NCBI GenBank assembly: GCA_030538185.1
Contig: JAUNUK010000004.1
Location: forward strand, 186,001 to 250,000
DNA length: 64,000 bases
Direction of reading: 5' to 3'
From: Actinomycetaceae bacterium
GTDB lineage: Bacteria; Actinomycetota; Actinomycetes; Actinomycetales; Actinomycetaceae
The notes beneath the pieces are model-generated. The model did not search any database, was not told the DNA's origin, and was given only the letters and a program-made list of their open reading frames with translations. Shown piece after piece: positions 44,696 to 53,562 of the stretch (positions are counted from its first letter, which is position 1; every line of letters starts with the position of its first letter). Position numbers and translations under genes: made by a program.

Positions 44696-46528
44696 ATGGC
44701 TAAAAAGCGTTATGAGATTATTCCTGGTTCTAATTCATCCAAAGTCAACCTGAATGTTCGTGGGGCAGAAATCCTCACTATTCCGCGACTTAATCGCGGC
44801 ACCGCCTTCACCACCGAAGAACGTGAAGAACTGGGCTTGCAGGGTCAACTCCCCGTGGGCGTGACGACTCTAGAAGAGCAAGCACAACGTACATACCAGC
44901 AGTATTTACGCAATGAAACGAACCTCGAAAAATTCGCATACCTTTCGGCCCTCAGGGACCGCAATACCGTCTTGTTCTACCGACTCCTGGCTAATCACCT
45001 TGAAGAGATGATGCCCATCGTCTACACACCCACCATCGGCGATGCCATTATCGAGTTTTCGCACTGGTATCAGCGCATCTCGGGTGTCTTCCTGGACATA
45101 GAACACCCCGGCGACCTCAAGAAAACCCTCCTATCTACTGGCAGAGGCGCCGAGGACGTCGACTTGATCATCGTCACCGACTCAGAAGGCATCCTTGGAA
45201 TCGGCGACCAGGGCGTTGGCGGAATCGAGATCTGCAACGGTAAAAAGTCCTTGTACACGGCGGCTGCCGGCATGGAACCCAACCGAATACTGTCCGTTGT
45301 TCTAGACGTTGGCACCGATAACTTATCTTTGCTGGCAGACGACATTTACCTGGGTCTGCGTCACGCCCGCGTCAGAGGCAAACGCTACGACGACTTCATC
45401 GAACAGTTCGTCCAGGCGGCCACAGAGGCCTTCCCCAACGCCATGATCCACTGGGAGGACTTTGGCGCCTCCAACGCACACCGCATCCTGAGCACCTACC
45501 GGGACAAATGTTGCACCTTCAACGACGATGTCCAGGGCACAGCAGCAGTCGTCGTCGCCGCGGCCTTGTCCGCCGTGCGTTCCAAGGGTGAAAAGATGCG
45601 TGACCAGCGCATTGTGATCCACGGCGCGGGCACGGCGGGGATCGGCATCGCGGACCTCCTATGCGACATTATGGTTTCCGAGGGCGCTTCACATGAAGAC
45701 GCTCGCAAGGCTTTCTGGGGCCTTGGATCGCGAGGTTTACTGACAACCGCCCTCGGCGATAAAATGCGTAGTTTCCAAAAGCCCTATGCCCGCGATGCCG
45801 CAGATACGAAAGACTGGGCCTTGCATGACCCGGCACATATTGGCCTATCGGATGTGGTTCACAATGTGCAGCCAACGATCTTGATCGGAACAAGTGCGCA
45901 GGCCGATTCCTTTACCGAAGACATCATCCGCGAAATGGCCGCCTTCACGCCCCAGCCCATCATTATGCCCCTGTCGAACCCGACAACCCTGATTGAAGCC
46001 CACCCTGCCGACATTTTGGCTTGGACCGATGGAAACGCCCTGATTGCGACGGGCTCCCCCTTCGATCCGATCGTCTATAACGAGCACCGTTACCGCATAG
46101 CCCAAGCAAATAATGCCTTCGTTTTCCCCGGTCTGGGCCTCGGAGTTGCAGTATCGAATGCTTCCAGGGTTTCCGATCGCATGATTGCCGCTGCGGCCGA
46201 AGCGGTCGCCTCGATCCAAAAAGTCAATAAGCCTGGCCAGTCCCTACTTCCAAGGGTTCAAGACCTGCGTATGGTTTCTGCGAGGGTCGCAGTCGCGGTT
46301 GCAAAGGCTGCCCAGGAGGATGGCCTGGCTCGCACAACCCTAGATAACCCCATCCAGCAAGTCTTAAACGCCATGTGGAAACCCGCCTACCCCGAGCTCA
46401 TATTGTCTGAAGAGGCCAAAGCGCAGCCCATTGCGCACCCTCGCCCCGCCTCAGACAGTAAAGCCAAAAAAACGACGCCTCCCGCGCAAGCAGGCGGGGA
46501 AAAGGCAAAAGAACCCCAGGAAAGCTAA
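44696..46528 (+). CDS. NAD-dependent malic enzyme
   Basis: A 610-residue malate dehydrogenase (oxaloacetate-decarboxylating) of the large SfcA/MaeA type. Landmarks: FYRLLANHLEEMMPIVYTPTIG, VTDSEGILGIGDQGVGGIEIC, EDFGASNAHRIL..TFNDDVQGTAAV, and Rossmann IVIHGAGTAGIGIADLL. It converts malate to pyruvate with CO2 and NADH. A basic, Pro/Ala-rich tail (SDSKAKKTTPPAQAGGEKAKE) extends beyond the family core. Transcribed alone; the kinase cluster ends upstream at a large hairpin. Confidence 0.95.
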   Translation: MAKKRYEIIPGSNSSKVNLNVRGAEILTIPRLNRGTAFTTEEREELGLQGQLPVGVTTLEEQAQRTYQQYLRNETNLEKFAYLSALRDRNTVLFYRLLANHLEEMMPIVYTPTIGDAIIEFSHWYQRISGVFLDIEHPGDLKKTLLSTGRGAEDVDLIIVTDSEGILGIGDQGVGGIEICNGKKSLYTAAAGMEPNRILSVVLDVGTDNLSLLADDIYLGLRHARVRGKRYDDFIEQFVQAATEAFPNAMIHWEDFGASNAHRILSTYRDKCCTFNDDVQGTAAVVVAAALSAVRSKGEKMRDQRIVIHGAGTAGIGIADLLCDIMVSEGASHEDARKAFWGLGSRGLLTTALGDKMRSFQKPYARDAADTKDWALHDPAHIGLSDVVHNVQPTILIGTSAQADSFTEDIIREMAAFTPQPIIMPLSNPTTLIEAHPADILAWTDGNALIATGSPFDPIVYNEHRYRIAQANNAFVFPGLGLGVAVSNASRVSDRMIAAAAEAVASIQKVNKPGQSLLPRVQDLRMVSARVAVAVAKAAQEDGLARTTLDNPIQQVLNAMWKPAYPELILSEEAKAQPIAHPRPASDSKAKKTTPPAQAGGEKAKEPQES

Positions 46529-46581
46529 GCAGATGGGGGACCTGTCAAGCCAAGTTTCCACCTTGTTGCCATCGTTTCTGG

Positions 46582-46595
46582 TGCAACATGTTGCA
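46582..46595 (+). promoter_or_regulatory. LacI-type operator
   Basis: TGCAACATGTTGCA is a perfect 14-base palindrome 72 bases before the LacI gene; a related half-site GTTGCAGC occurs at 46618-46625. Probable autoregulatory operator. Confidence 0.65.
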
Positions 46596-46666
46596 AAATT
46601 GCAGCTCCCCTTGTTGAGTTGCAGCTTTGTGTCCTTTCAGTTGCCATTAATGATTAGAGTCAAAAC

Positions 46667-47872
46667 ATGAGTGACGATCACAAACCCCGAGGTGTTGAGG
46701 ACAACGCTGTTGAAGCACTTGCCGGAGGAATCGTCGATCTACAAGATCCGAATGATTCGCTCCTAAGCTCGAACCCCGAGGCATCCACCGATGCCGAGGA
46801 AACACTGGACGCACTGGACCCGCATGGCAAACACGTAACGATCTACGATGTCGCGAAACTTGCGGGCGTATCGCCCTCTACGGTTTCCAGGACTTTCGCC
46901 AGGCCAGGTCGCGTGAATGTGCGAACCGCATCAAAGGTTCACGCCGCCGCAAAACAGCTGGGGTACCGGGCGCACCCCATTATGCGTGTACAACCAGATC
47001 GCTACACACGAGTAATAGCCGTCGCGGTAGCAGACATCGCAAACCCGACCTACGCCTCGGTCGTGCGTGGCGTCCAGTTCGAAGCCGCAAAAAGGGGATA
47101 CACAGTCCTATTGGTAGACACCCGCGAATCCAAGCTGGGTGAACGCAACGAAGTCACGCGCGCCCTTCAGATCGTCGACGGCGTGATACTCACATCCTCG
47201 CGTCTATCGGATTCCGACATTTACCAGTTGACCAAGGTGAAACCGCTTGTGGTTGTCAACCGGATAGTACCTGGCGTTCCCTCAGCGATTTCGGATATGA
47301 GTCAGGGCATGGGCGCAGTCGTCCAAAAACTCCACGAACTCGGACACCGGACACTCACCTACATGACAGGCCCCGAGGCATCATGGATGGACGGGGCGCG
47401 CTGGCGTATCTTGTCGATGAACTGCGAAAAGTACGGCATCCGACTGGTTCGCACGCCCCCACAAAACCCCACGGTCGCCGGCGGTTCCAAAGCCTTCCAA
47501 GCCTGGCTGGAACGCCCCTCTTCTGCAATCGTCGCCTACAACGACCTGATGGCCATCGGCGCCATGCGCACCGCTCAAAACCTGGGCTTCCGCGTGCCAG
47601 AAGACATCACCATCACCGGCATCGACAATATCTTTGCCGCCGAACTGACCACACCCGGCCTCTCAACCGTCACAACCGGCAACCGCCTGTTGGGCCGCTC
47701 CGCCTGCCGCCACTTGATTAACTCCATCCATTCGCGCCTGCCAACCTCTGAGGTCAAAATGGTCGTCCCCGTAGAGTTGGTCCCCCGCGGCTCGCACGGC
47801 CCGGTCAATCCGGATCTCAAGGAACGGATTTTATCCGTGACAAGAGCAGCCTTGGCAGCCCGCGCACAGTAA
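46667..47872 (+). CDS. LacI-family transcriptional regulator
   Basis: A 401-residue repressor. An acidic N-terminal extension of about 55 residues precedes the helix-turn-helix VTIYDVAKLAGVSPSTVSRTF; the periplasmic-binding-like effector domain follows (GVILTSSRLSD, VAYNDLMAIGAM, ITGIDNIFAAELTTPGLSTV). The extension is unusual for LacI proteins. Since uxaC and a fructuronate reductase follow on the same strand, it probably senses a hexuronate and controls them. A palindromic operator lies upstream. Confidence 0.92.
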   Translation: MSDDHKPRGVEDNAVEALAGGIVDLQDPNDSLLSSNPEASTDAEETLDALDPHGKHVTIYDVAKLAGVSPSTVSRTFARPGRVNVRTASKVHAAAKQLGYRAHPIMRVQPDRYTRVIAVAVADIANPTYASVVRGVQFEAAKRGYTVLLVDTRESKLGERNEVTRALQIVDGVILTSSRLSDSDIYQLTKVKPLVVVNRIVPGVPSAISDMSQGMGAVVQKLHELGHRTLTYMTGPEASWMDGARWRILSMNCEKYGIRLVRTPPQNPTVAGGSKAFQAWLERPSSAIVAYNDLMAIGAMRTAQNLGFRVPEDITITGIDNIFAAELTTPGLSTVTTGNRLLGRSACRHLINSIHSRLPTSEVKMVVPVELVPRGSHGPVNPDLKERILSVTRAALAARAQ

Positions 47873-47879
47873 TTTCTTT

Positions 47880-47952
47880 CCGAGGGCGAAACGCAAAGTC
47901 TCTGGCCGCGGAGCTTACTCCACAGCCAGAGTCAACGCCGCCTCGCCCTCGG
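47880..47952. terminator. Inverted pair of CCGAGGGCG motifs enclosing a hairpin
   Basis: TTTCCGAGGGCGA (47877-47889) and CGCCCTCGGAAAT (47944-47956) face each other between lacI and uxaC. Inside, CTCTGGC and GCCAGAG (47901-47907, 47927-47933) form a further stem. TTTTTAAAT follows on the right. This is like inverted uptake-sequence pairs that serve as terminators. Confidence 0.65.
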
Positions 47953-48022
47953 AAATTTTTAAATCTAAGGAAAGAAACGGCAATCCATGCTCGGATCTGC
48001 CGCGTCTAAGGAAGATCGACAT

Positions 48023-49447
48023 ATGAGTGAAGCAAAGAAGCTGCAAGCCCATCCCGACCGTTTATTTCCCGCCGAGGCCAATGCGCGCGCGGCGGCCCGC
48101 GAGATTTATGCAGGTGTAAAGGACCTGCCAATCATCTCTCCACATGGGCATGTGCCTATTCAGTGGTTGACCTACGACATTCCGTTTTCGGACCCGACAT
48201 CACTGTTGATCACGCCTGACCATTACGTTAACCGCATGATGCACGCCAATGGGGTGCCACTGTCGGAACTAGGCGTGGGTGTTCCTGCAGGTTCCATGAG
48301 CGAGGCTGATAACCGGCGCGCATTCAAACACCTGTGTTCGCACTGGAAGGACTATTACGGAACGCCTGTGCGTTTCTGGCTGGAAAGCGAACTGGTTGAG
48401 ATCTTTGGGATTACGACTGTCCCTTCGGCTGAGACCTCGGACGCGATATATGACCAGATAAACGCTGCTTTGGCGACTGATGCGTACCGGCCGCGCGCGC
48501 TGTGGGACCGCTTCAAGATCGAGTTCATTGCAACCACAGATGACCCTTGTGATTCCTTGGATGACCATGTGAAACTGGCGAATGACCCTGCGTGGAAGGG
48601 GCGCGCGGTTCCGACCTTCAGGCCAGACCGCTACCTGGAGCCTGCGCGCGCCGATTGGGTTTCCTTGGTGGGCGATTTGGGACGCGTGGCCGACGTGGAC
48701 ACTGGTTCTTATGACGGGTATGTGGAGGCCATGCGTCTGCGGCGCCTGTACTTTAAGGAACGCGGGGCCGTGTCAACGGACCACTCGCATGTGGATGCCG
48801 GCACTTTGCGTTTGGATTTGTCTGAGGCGCGTCGGATTTACGCTGATGCCCTGCGCGGACAGGCTTCCCCCGAAGAATGCCACGCCTTACAGCGGCATTT
48901 ATTGAACGACCAGGCCCGTTTGGCTGTCGAGGACGGCCTCGTCATGACCCTGCACCCGGCGGTTGTGCGCAACCACCATCAGCCGACCTTTGAAAAGTAC
49001 GGCGCGGATGTGGGCGCGGACATCCCCATGTCGGTGGAGTTCGCTCGCGGTCTGCAGCCAATGTTGAACGACTACGGGACGGCCGAGGGCTTCCACCTGG
49101 TTGTTTTCACCATGGACGAAACGGTTTATTCGCGCGAACTTGCGCCCCTGGCCGGCTTCTATCCTTCCGTTTACGTCGGTGCGCCCTGGTGGTTCATTGA
49201 CGAAGCGGATGCGATTTCGCGCTTTAGGCGTTCGGTGACGGGGGCGGCCGGGTTTACCAGGACTTCCGGGTTTATTGATGACACGAGGGCGTATCTATCC
49301 ATACCCGCACGTCACGATATGTCCAGACGCCTGGACTGTGGATACTTGGGCAACCTGGTGGCCGAGCACCGCCTGACCTTGGACGAAGCGGTGGACGTCG
49401 CCTATGACCTTGTTGTTACTCAGCCGAAGAAGGTGTTTAAGCTGTGA
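48023..49447 (+). CDS. uxaC: Glucuronate isomerase
   Basis: A 474-residue uronate isomerase of the amidohydrolase-fold UxaC family: ISPHGHVPIQWL gives the first metal His pair, EFIATTDDPCDSLDDH the conserved TTDDP, and the end SRRLDCGYLGNLVAEHRL matches the family. It converts glucuronate to fructuronate (galacturonate to tagaturonate). The ATG at 48023 is preceded by AAGGAA; an ATG at 47987 is a less likely start. The next gene overlaps the stop (GTGA). Confidence 0.92.
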   Translation: MSEAKKLQAHPDRLFPAEANARAAAREIYAGVKDLPIISPHGHVPIQWLTYDIPFSDPTSLLITPDHYVNRMMHANGVPLSELGVGVPAGSMSEADNRRAFKHLCSHWKDYYGTPVRFWLESELVEIFGITTVPSAETSDAIYDQINAALATDAYRPRALWDRFKIEFIATTDDPCDSLDDHVKLANDPAWKGRAVPTFRPDRYLEPARADWVSLVGDLGRVADVDTGSYDGYVEAMRLRRLYFKERGAVSTDHSHVDAGTLRLDLSEARRIYADALRGQASPEECHALQRHLLNDQARLAVEDGLVMTLHPAVVRNHHQPTFEKYGADVGADIPMSVEFARGLQPMLNDYGTAEGFHLVVFTMDETVYSRELAPLAGFYPSVYVGAPWWFIDEADAISRFRRSVTGAAGFTRTSGFIDDTRAYLSIPARHDMSRRLDCGYLGNLVAEHRLTLDEAVDVAYDLVVTQPKKVFKL

Positions 49448-50856
49448 GTTCAGAAGACATAGCCGCTTTGCCGCGTTTGTCGCGCACCACGCAGGGACAC
49501 GGGCGGGCCCCCGTGCGCATGATCCACCTGGGCCTTGGGAACTTTTACCGGGCACACCAGGCCTGGTACACGGACAAGGCCCCTGACGGGGCTTCTTGGG
49601 GATACGCGGCCTTTACGGGTCGCAGGCCAGACATGGCCGAGGCATTGGCCCCCCAAGACGGGCTATACACGCTGGTCACCAAAGGTCCTGGAGGTAACAC
49701 CTACCAGGTGATTTCCTCTATTTCCGCGGTGCATGCGTCTTCCGAATACGAGGCACTGCTGGGGTATTTCGCCGACCCTTCGGTCGTTATTGTGACAACC
49801 ACAGTGACCGAGGCCGGCTACCGCAGGACCGCTTTGGGCGCACTGGACGCCGGGGCCGTCGACATTGCCGAAGATTTGGCCGCCTTAAAGGCAGATCCGA
49901 GGGCGGTTGTCGGCTGTGTGCCCGCACGAGTGTGTGCTGGGTTGATGGCCCGCCGCGCGCGAGCCTTGCAAGGGGATGGCAAAGCTCCCATGACGATTTT
50001 GCCCTGCGATAACCTGCCAGGAAACGGTGAAGCCTTGAAGCGGGTTGTCTACGACGCAGCTGAAGTGGTTGACCCTAGCCTGGCGTCCTGGATGGATGAC
50101 AATATCCACTGGGCGACCTCGATGGTGGACCGAATTACGCCTGCCACGACGGACGTTGAACGTGAAGGGGTTGCCGAGTGGGGCTCTTTCTATGACGCTT
50201 CACCCGTGCCGACCGAGCCTTTTGCCGAGTGGGTGATCGCTGGGTCGTTCCCCGCCGGGCGTCCTCGCTGGGAAGACGCCGGGGCTACCATCTGCGATGA
50301 CGTCGAGGACTTTGAGCAGCGAAAGCTGTGGATGTTAAACGGTTCGCACTCCCTGATGGCCTACGCTGGGCCAATCCTGGGCAAAGAGACAGTAGAGGAA
50401 GCAATCAAGGACCCGAGGATTGCCGGGTGGGTCAATGACTGGTGGGCTGTTGCTGGGCCGCACTTGAATGTGCCCTGGCAGGATTATGCTGCGGCCTTGA
50501 AGGAACGCTTTGAAAACCCGAACATCCGGCACCTCTTGGCACAGATCGCACACGACGGTTCCCAAAAGATCCCGGTGCGCATTTTCCCTGTGTTGCGCAT
50601 GGAGTTAGCTGCCGGGCGCCTGCCTGACGGTCCTGTGCGTGCCGTTGCGGCGTGGGTGTTACACCTGATGGGGCACGGTGCGCCTGTTGTGGATGCCCAG
50701 GGCGGGGCTGTTATTGAGGCGGTTGCTGCGGCGAGAACAGTCCGCGAGGCTGCGTCCTCGGCTCTGTTTGTTGTGGCAGCCGACCTGGCCGACAACCACA
50801 AGCTGCTGGACGCGATTGAAGCCAAGGCAGAAGAAATCTGGGATATAGGAACATAA
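49444..50856 (+). CDS. Mannitol dehydrogenase-family oxidoreductase, probably fructuronate reductase
   Basis: A 470-residue polyol dehydrogenase: N-terminal IHLGLGNFYRAHQAWYTDK, VTTTVTEAGYRR, ILPCDNLPGNGEALK and the catalytic KLWMLNGSHSLMAYAG (Lys-x4-Asn-x2-His pattern). Coupled by GTGA to uxaC, it most likely reduces fructuronate to mannonate (UxuB role). No mannonate dehydratase (uxuA) is in the window. The gene ends in front of a convergent terminator. Confidence 0.88.
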   Translation: MSSEDIAALPRLSRTTQGHGRAPVRMIHLGLGNFYRAHQAWYTDKAPDGASWGYAAFTGRRPDMAEALAPQDGLYTLVTKGPGGNTYQVISSISAVHASSEYEALLGYFADPSVVIVTTTVTEAGYRRTALGALDAGAVDIAEDLAALKADPRAVVGCVPARVCAGLMARRARALQGDGKAPMTILPCDNLPGNGEALKRVVYDAAEVVDPSLASWMDDNIHWATSMVDRITPATTDVEREGVAEWGSFYDASPVPTEPFAEWVIAGSFPAGRPRWEDAGATICDDVEDFEQRKLWMLNGSHSLMAYAGPILGKETVEEAIKDPRIAGWVNDWWAVAGPHLNVPWQDYAAALKERFENPNIRHLLAQIAHDGSQKIPVRIFPVLRMELAAGRLPDGPVRAVAAWVLHLMGHGAPVVDAQGGAVIEAVAAARTVREAASSALFVVAADLADNHKLLDAIEAKAEEIWDIGT

Positions 50857-50907
50857 GTGTGTATGGGGTTTAGGTTTTTCGTTGGTGTGACGCGCGAAAG
50901 TCGGGGT

Positions 50908-50963
50908 AGTTAATGGGTTGACCCATAACTCACGGGGCCCAAGCCAAACCTGCCCGGGCCCCG
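50908..50963. terminator. Two stems between convergent genes
   Basis: AGTTAATGGG/CCCATAACT (50908-50917, 50922-50930) and CGGGGCCC/GGGCCCCG (50933-50940, 50956-50963) lie between the reductase and the convergent membrane gene; probable bidirectional termination. Confidence 0.6.
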
Positions 50964-50970
50964 CGGTTCC

Positions 50971-51528
50971 TTATGCCCGATCCCTGCCCTCAACCAGCCT
51001 GACGATCACTATGACTGTGCCTATGAGCAGCATCAATAGCCCCGGATAACCGTTTGCCCACATACCAAAAGATGCCGCTAGGAAAGCAATGGCCAACAAG
51101 CCGAGGGGATTGCGCGCCCGGATCGCGAAGAGAGCAATAATGACCCCAAGCATTGACCCGATAACCCCAATGACGTAGGCATCGGGGCGCTCTATTGGGA
51201 GAAAGTGCGTGGTGCTTTGCGCAATGTAGCGGAAGTAAAAGGGCTCACCGATAATAAGGACTGCATACGTTACCAATACCGCAAGCGAGATGAGAACACT
51301 TGTAAATCGTAGGCGCTTACCTAGCGGTGGAGTGTTGTCCTCTCGCAGCGCAAGCACTAGAAGAAGGCCCAGGCCCAAGGCTCGAACCGCCGCGGAGAAA
51401 ACAATGCTCCACCCGACAAAGATCCCGCCGATCAGTAACACCAATCCCACAATCGACAGCCCTAGCGACACTGCCTGACCACTCCGCGGCTGACTACCGC
51501 TCGTAGTGACTTGTTTCAACGTGGACAT
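50971..51528 (-). CDS. Small membrane protein A (six segments), paralogue of 54094-54660
   Basis: A 185-residue protein with six hydrophobic segments. The C-terminal stretch GMWANGYPGLLMLLIGTVIVIVR parallels GVWANGYLGLFMLLVGAVLVLAS in the second copy 3 kb away, so the pair arose by duplication. I recognise no named family. Its ATG lies inside the end of the preceding secreted-protein gene (35-base overlap). The two copies flank the response-regulator and kinase genes, suggesting a role in that signalling system. Confidence 0.75.
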   Translation of the reverse strand: MSTLKQVTTSGSQPRSGQAVSLGLSIVGLVLLIGGIFVGWSIVFSAAVRALGLGLLLVLALREDNTPPLGKRLRFTSVLISLAVLVTYAVLIIGEPFYFRYIAQSTTHFLPIERPDAYVIGVIGSMLGVIIALFAIRARNPLGLLAIAFLAASFGMWANGYPGLLMLLIGTVIVIVRLVEGRDRA

Positions 51529-52201
51529 GGTCTCCCCCGCAGCCTAAAGTATGCGAAAATCCTGTAGAGTACCGGCCATTATTTTGACTGGATATTGAGT
51601 TTTTCATCATAAACGATCGACTCGGAAGGCACTCAACCCAATGAGTTGTAAAGTCTGCCTGTGCCGTCAGGGCAGCAACAGATCCGGGCGTATCACCAGT
51701 GGCAGTGAAGTACGCCTGCCTTGTTACAAAATTCCAAGGAAGGGAAGTCATGGCCAATGCAGCTCGTTCAGAAAAGTAGGTTACCGAGCCGTTCCAACAA
51801 CGTTTCCCGGCCATTGAGAGATGCGAAATTGTCAGGTTAACCGGATCTTTAAGATGGTGTTCAGTAACTATCTGCCGACATTCCAAACCACTCCTAGATT
51901 GAGGCTCAGTTACAGACTGCGAAGGCGTTACTGAACCCCTCAAATTATCAATAATACATTCGTCGGTAATCGTATACTCGAGCTTTCTGTCAAGGCCATC
52001 ACCACCCGGAACCGATTCCTCAACCCGAAGATCTTCACAGATCCCCTCCGAATAGACCACAATACTGCCCCCCGTTATTGGCTCGACTATTGTGCGTGAA
52101 GGCTCATCATTATCATTTACCGCATTTACGCTAGTTGGAAGTGCAGCGAGTAACGACACCGACACAACAGCAACTACTGACATCAATTTTTTCTTACTCA
52201 T
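51494..52201 (-). CDS. Secreted hypothetical protein
   Basis: A 235-residue protein with a signal peptide (MSKKKLMSVVAVVSVSLLAALPTSVNA) and no further membrane segment. The exported part has six or more Cys (GICEDL, DECIIDN, GLECRQ, KRCWNGS, VECLPS, LGCGG), suggesting disulfides, and ends His-rich (DHVHVETSHYER). Function unknown. The ATG at 52201 follows GGAG; a TTG three codons earlier is less likely. It is divergent from the response regulator and shares the palindrome-bearing region with it. Confidence 0.7.
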   Translation of the reverse strand: MSKKKLMSVVAVVSVSLLAALPTSVNAVNDNDEPSRTIVEPITGGSIVVYSEGICEDLRVEESVPGGDGLDRKLEYTITDECIIDNLRGSVTPSQSVTEPQSRSGLECRQIVTEHHLKDPVNLTISHLSMAGKRCWNGSVTYFSERAALAMTSLPWNFVTRQAYFTATGDTPGSVAALTAQADFTTHWVECLPSRSFMMKNSISSQNNGRYSTGFSHTLGCGGDHVHVETSHYER

Positions 52202-52280
52202 TGTTCTCAACTCCTATGCTGATCGATGCAAGCCTGTTTGACTTGCTTGCTGCATCATGCATGAAGAGTGACATAGAGCA

Positions 52281-52298
52281 CACCCTCCGATCGGGTGG
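52281..52298. promoter_or_regulatory. CCGATCGGG palindrome, site 1
   Basis: CACCCTCCGATCGGGTGG is a near-perfect palindrome between the secreted-protein gene and the first response regulator. It is followed by GTGAT-TTCT-ATCAC (52307-52320). The surrounding ~55 bases match 53182-53235, including the ACAGACA..TACCA..CCAAT stretch. Confidence 0.7.
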
Positions 52299-52338
52299 TT
52301 TCCGGGGTGATTTCTATCACAGACATCTACCATCCAAT

Positions 52339-52392
52339 GCAATTGACACCAGTGTCGCTATTCCTCTGTTGCTTAAAACCATGACCGCCACG
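52339..52392 (+). pseudogene. Remnant of a vapC gene 5' end
   Basis: The sequence from 52339 closely matches the first ~55 bases of the intact vapC at 53563: AATTGACACCAGTGTCGCT against CATCGACACCAGCGTCGCT, then GTTGCTTAAAACCATGACCG against GTTGCTTGAAAACCATGACCG. Its translation keeps AIDTSVAIPLLL against AIDTSVAVPLLL. The rest of vapC and all of vapB are gone, and the response regulator starts at the ATG inherited from it. Confidence 0.7.
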
Positions 52393-53091
52393 GTCGCGTT
52401 CACGGATGAGCCCCTAAAAACCGTGCGGGTGTCCATTGTGGAGGACAACGCGGATACCGCCGAATTGCTTGCGACCTTGCTGGATGGGACCGCGGGCATC
52501 GTTGTGCACTCAACTCATTTGCGGGCCAATCAGTTCGTGAATCACTTGGGCAAACTGGTAAGGGCGGGTGAAAAACTGCCGGACGTCGTCTTGATGGATA
52601 TTGAGATGCCAGGCATGAACGGGATTGATGCTGCCCGATATTTGCGGGAAAAATTCCCAAGCGTTTCGGTGCTGATTGTGACTGCGTTTCGCAAGCGTCC
52701 GGATCTTTTGGCGGCCATTGAGGCTGGTGTGCAGGGGTTCTTGACCAAGGGTGGGGGCGCGGCTGAGTTGCGTTTCGCGATTCGTCACGTCTTTGAGGGG
52801 CGCACATATTTCGGGCAGACTCCCACTGAGATCCTGGCCGAAGGGTACAAGGTTACGCAGATCCAGCGGCGCAATGATGCGGATTTTTGGGAGGCTGTTG
52901 AGGGGTTTACTCCCTCGGAGGTAAAGGTTTTTCGCTTGTTGGCGCGTGGCATGTCGAATGCGGCAATCGCCGCGAAGCTGGGGATCAGCGAATACACCGT
53001 AAAAGAGCGGGTCTCGGTGATTATCGCCGCCCTGGACTGCGCAAACCGCACCCAGGTTGCCTTGCGCGCCGCAGAGAACCAGTACCGCTAA
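52381..53091 (+). CDS. NarL-type response regulator 1
   Basis: A 236-residue regulator: receiver domain VSIVEDNADTAELL with phosphoacceptor Asp73 in DVVLMDIEMPGMNG, conserved Lys in FLTKGGG, and a C-terminal LuxR helix-turn-helix (FTPSEVKVFRLLARGMSNAAIAAKL). It is a close paralogue of the regulator at 56272 and has no kinase next to it. The start is uncertain: the ATG at 52381 has no ribosome site and lies in sequence left over from a vapC gene, while the frame stays open upstream to 52135. It may share the kinase at 55041. Confidence 0.85.
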   Translation: MTATVAFTDEPLKTVRVSIVEDNADTAELLATLLDGTAGIVVHSTHLRANQFVNHLGKLVRAGEKLPDVVLMDIEMPGMNGIDAARYLREKFPSVSVLIVTAFRKRPDLLAAIEAGVQGFLTKGGGAAELRFAIRHVFEGRTYFGQTPTEILAEGYKVTQIQRRNDADFWEAVEGFTPSEVKVFRLLARGMSNAAIAAKLGISEYTVKERVSVIIAALDCANRTQVALRAAENQYR

Positions 53092-53096
53092 CCTTG

Positions 53097-53170
53097 CCGA
53101 GGGCGGTTAAGTTCGGGCTGTGTCACCAGGACTATCTGGGGTGAGGTCGGCCAGTGTGTGTCACCCCCTA
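53097..53170. repeat. Direct repeat, copy 1, before vapBC
   Basis: About 74 bases, starting CCGAGGGCGGTTAAGT and including ATCTGGGGTGAGGTCGGCCA and TGTCACCCCC, are about 80-85% identical to 53999-54072. The two copies enclose the CCGATCGGG site 2 and the vapBC pair. Confidence 0.85.
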
Positions 53171-53181
53171 CAAGCGAGGCT

Positions 53182-53201
53182 AACCCCCGATCGGGGGGGT
53201 T
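53182..53201. promoter_or_regulatory. CCCGATCGGG palindrome, site 2
   Basis: AACCCCCGATCGGGGGGGTT lies 120 bases before vapB. Together with its 3' flank (TCTGGGGTGCTCTCTCTCAC) it repeats the region around site 1. Candidate operator for the paralogous LuxR-type regulators. Confidence 0.75.
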
Positions 53202-53320
53202 CTGGGGTGCTCTCTCTCACAGACACGTACCACCCAATTGGCGCGCGAGGACAAGGCGCCTGGTCATCTAACGTGAATCGACAATCGCCACATATGGGAT
53301 TGACTTGGTAGGCTGTTCCC

Positions 53321-53560
53321 ATGGAAGCAACGATTGACTCTGCGGGGCGCATTTTGGTACCCAAGACTTTGCGCGCACACCTGGGGATTACTCCCGGAAC
53401 AAAAGTCAATATCACCCCTTACGGCGAGGGGTTCCAAGTGATTCCTGGCGGCCGTACTGCCACAATCGTGCACACATCCGATGGGCACCTTGCCGCTAAA
53501 GGAAGCACGCCCATCACCGATGACATGATGTTTGACCTTATCGATAGCGGCCGCAAATAG
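53321..53560 (+). CDS. AbrB/MazE-type antitoxin of a vapBC pair
   Basis: A 79-residue protein with the SpoVT/AbrB swapped-hairpin fold: MEATIDSAGRILVPKTLRAHLG then GTKVNITPYGEGFQV. It binds DNA and neutralises the following PIN toxin, whose ATG lies two bases after its stop. The pair is enclosed by two ~74-base direct repeats. Confidence 0.9.
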   Translation: MEATIDSAGRILVPKTLRAHLGITPGTKVNITPYGEGFQVIPGGRTATIVHTSDGHLAAKGSTPITDDMMFDLIDSGRK

Positions 53561-53562
53561 TC

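Noticed and set aside
52135..52380. Upstream extension of response regulator 1 as an extra domain
   Set aside because: The added residues come from the intergenic palindrome region and a vapC remnant; no domain or ribosome site supports them, though the true start is still uncertain.
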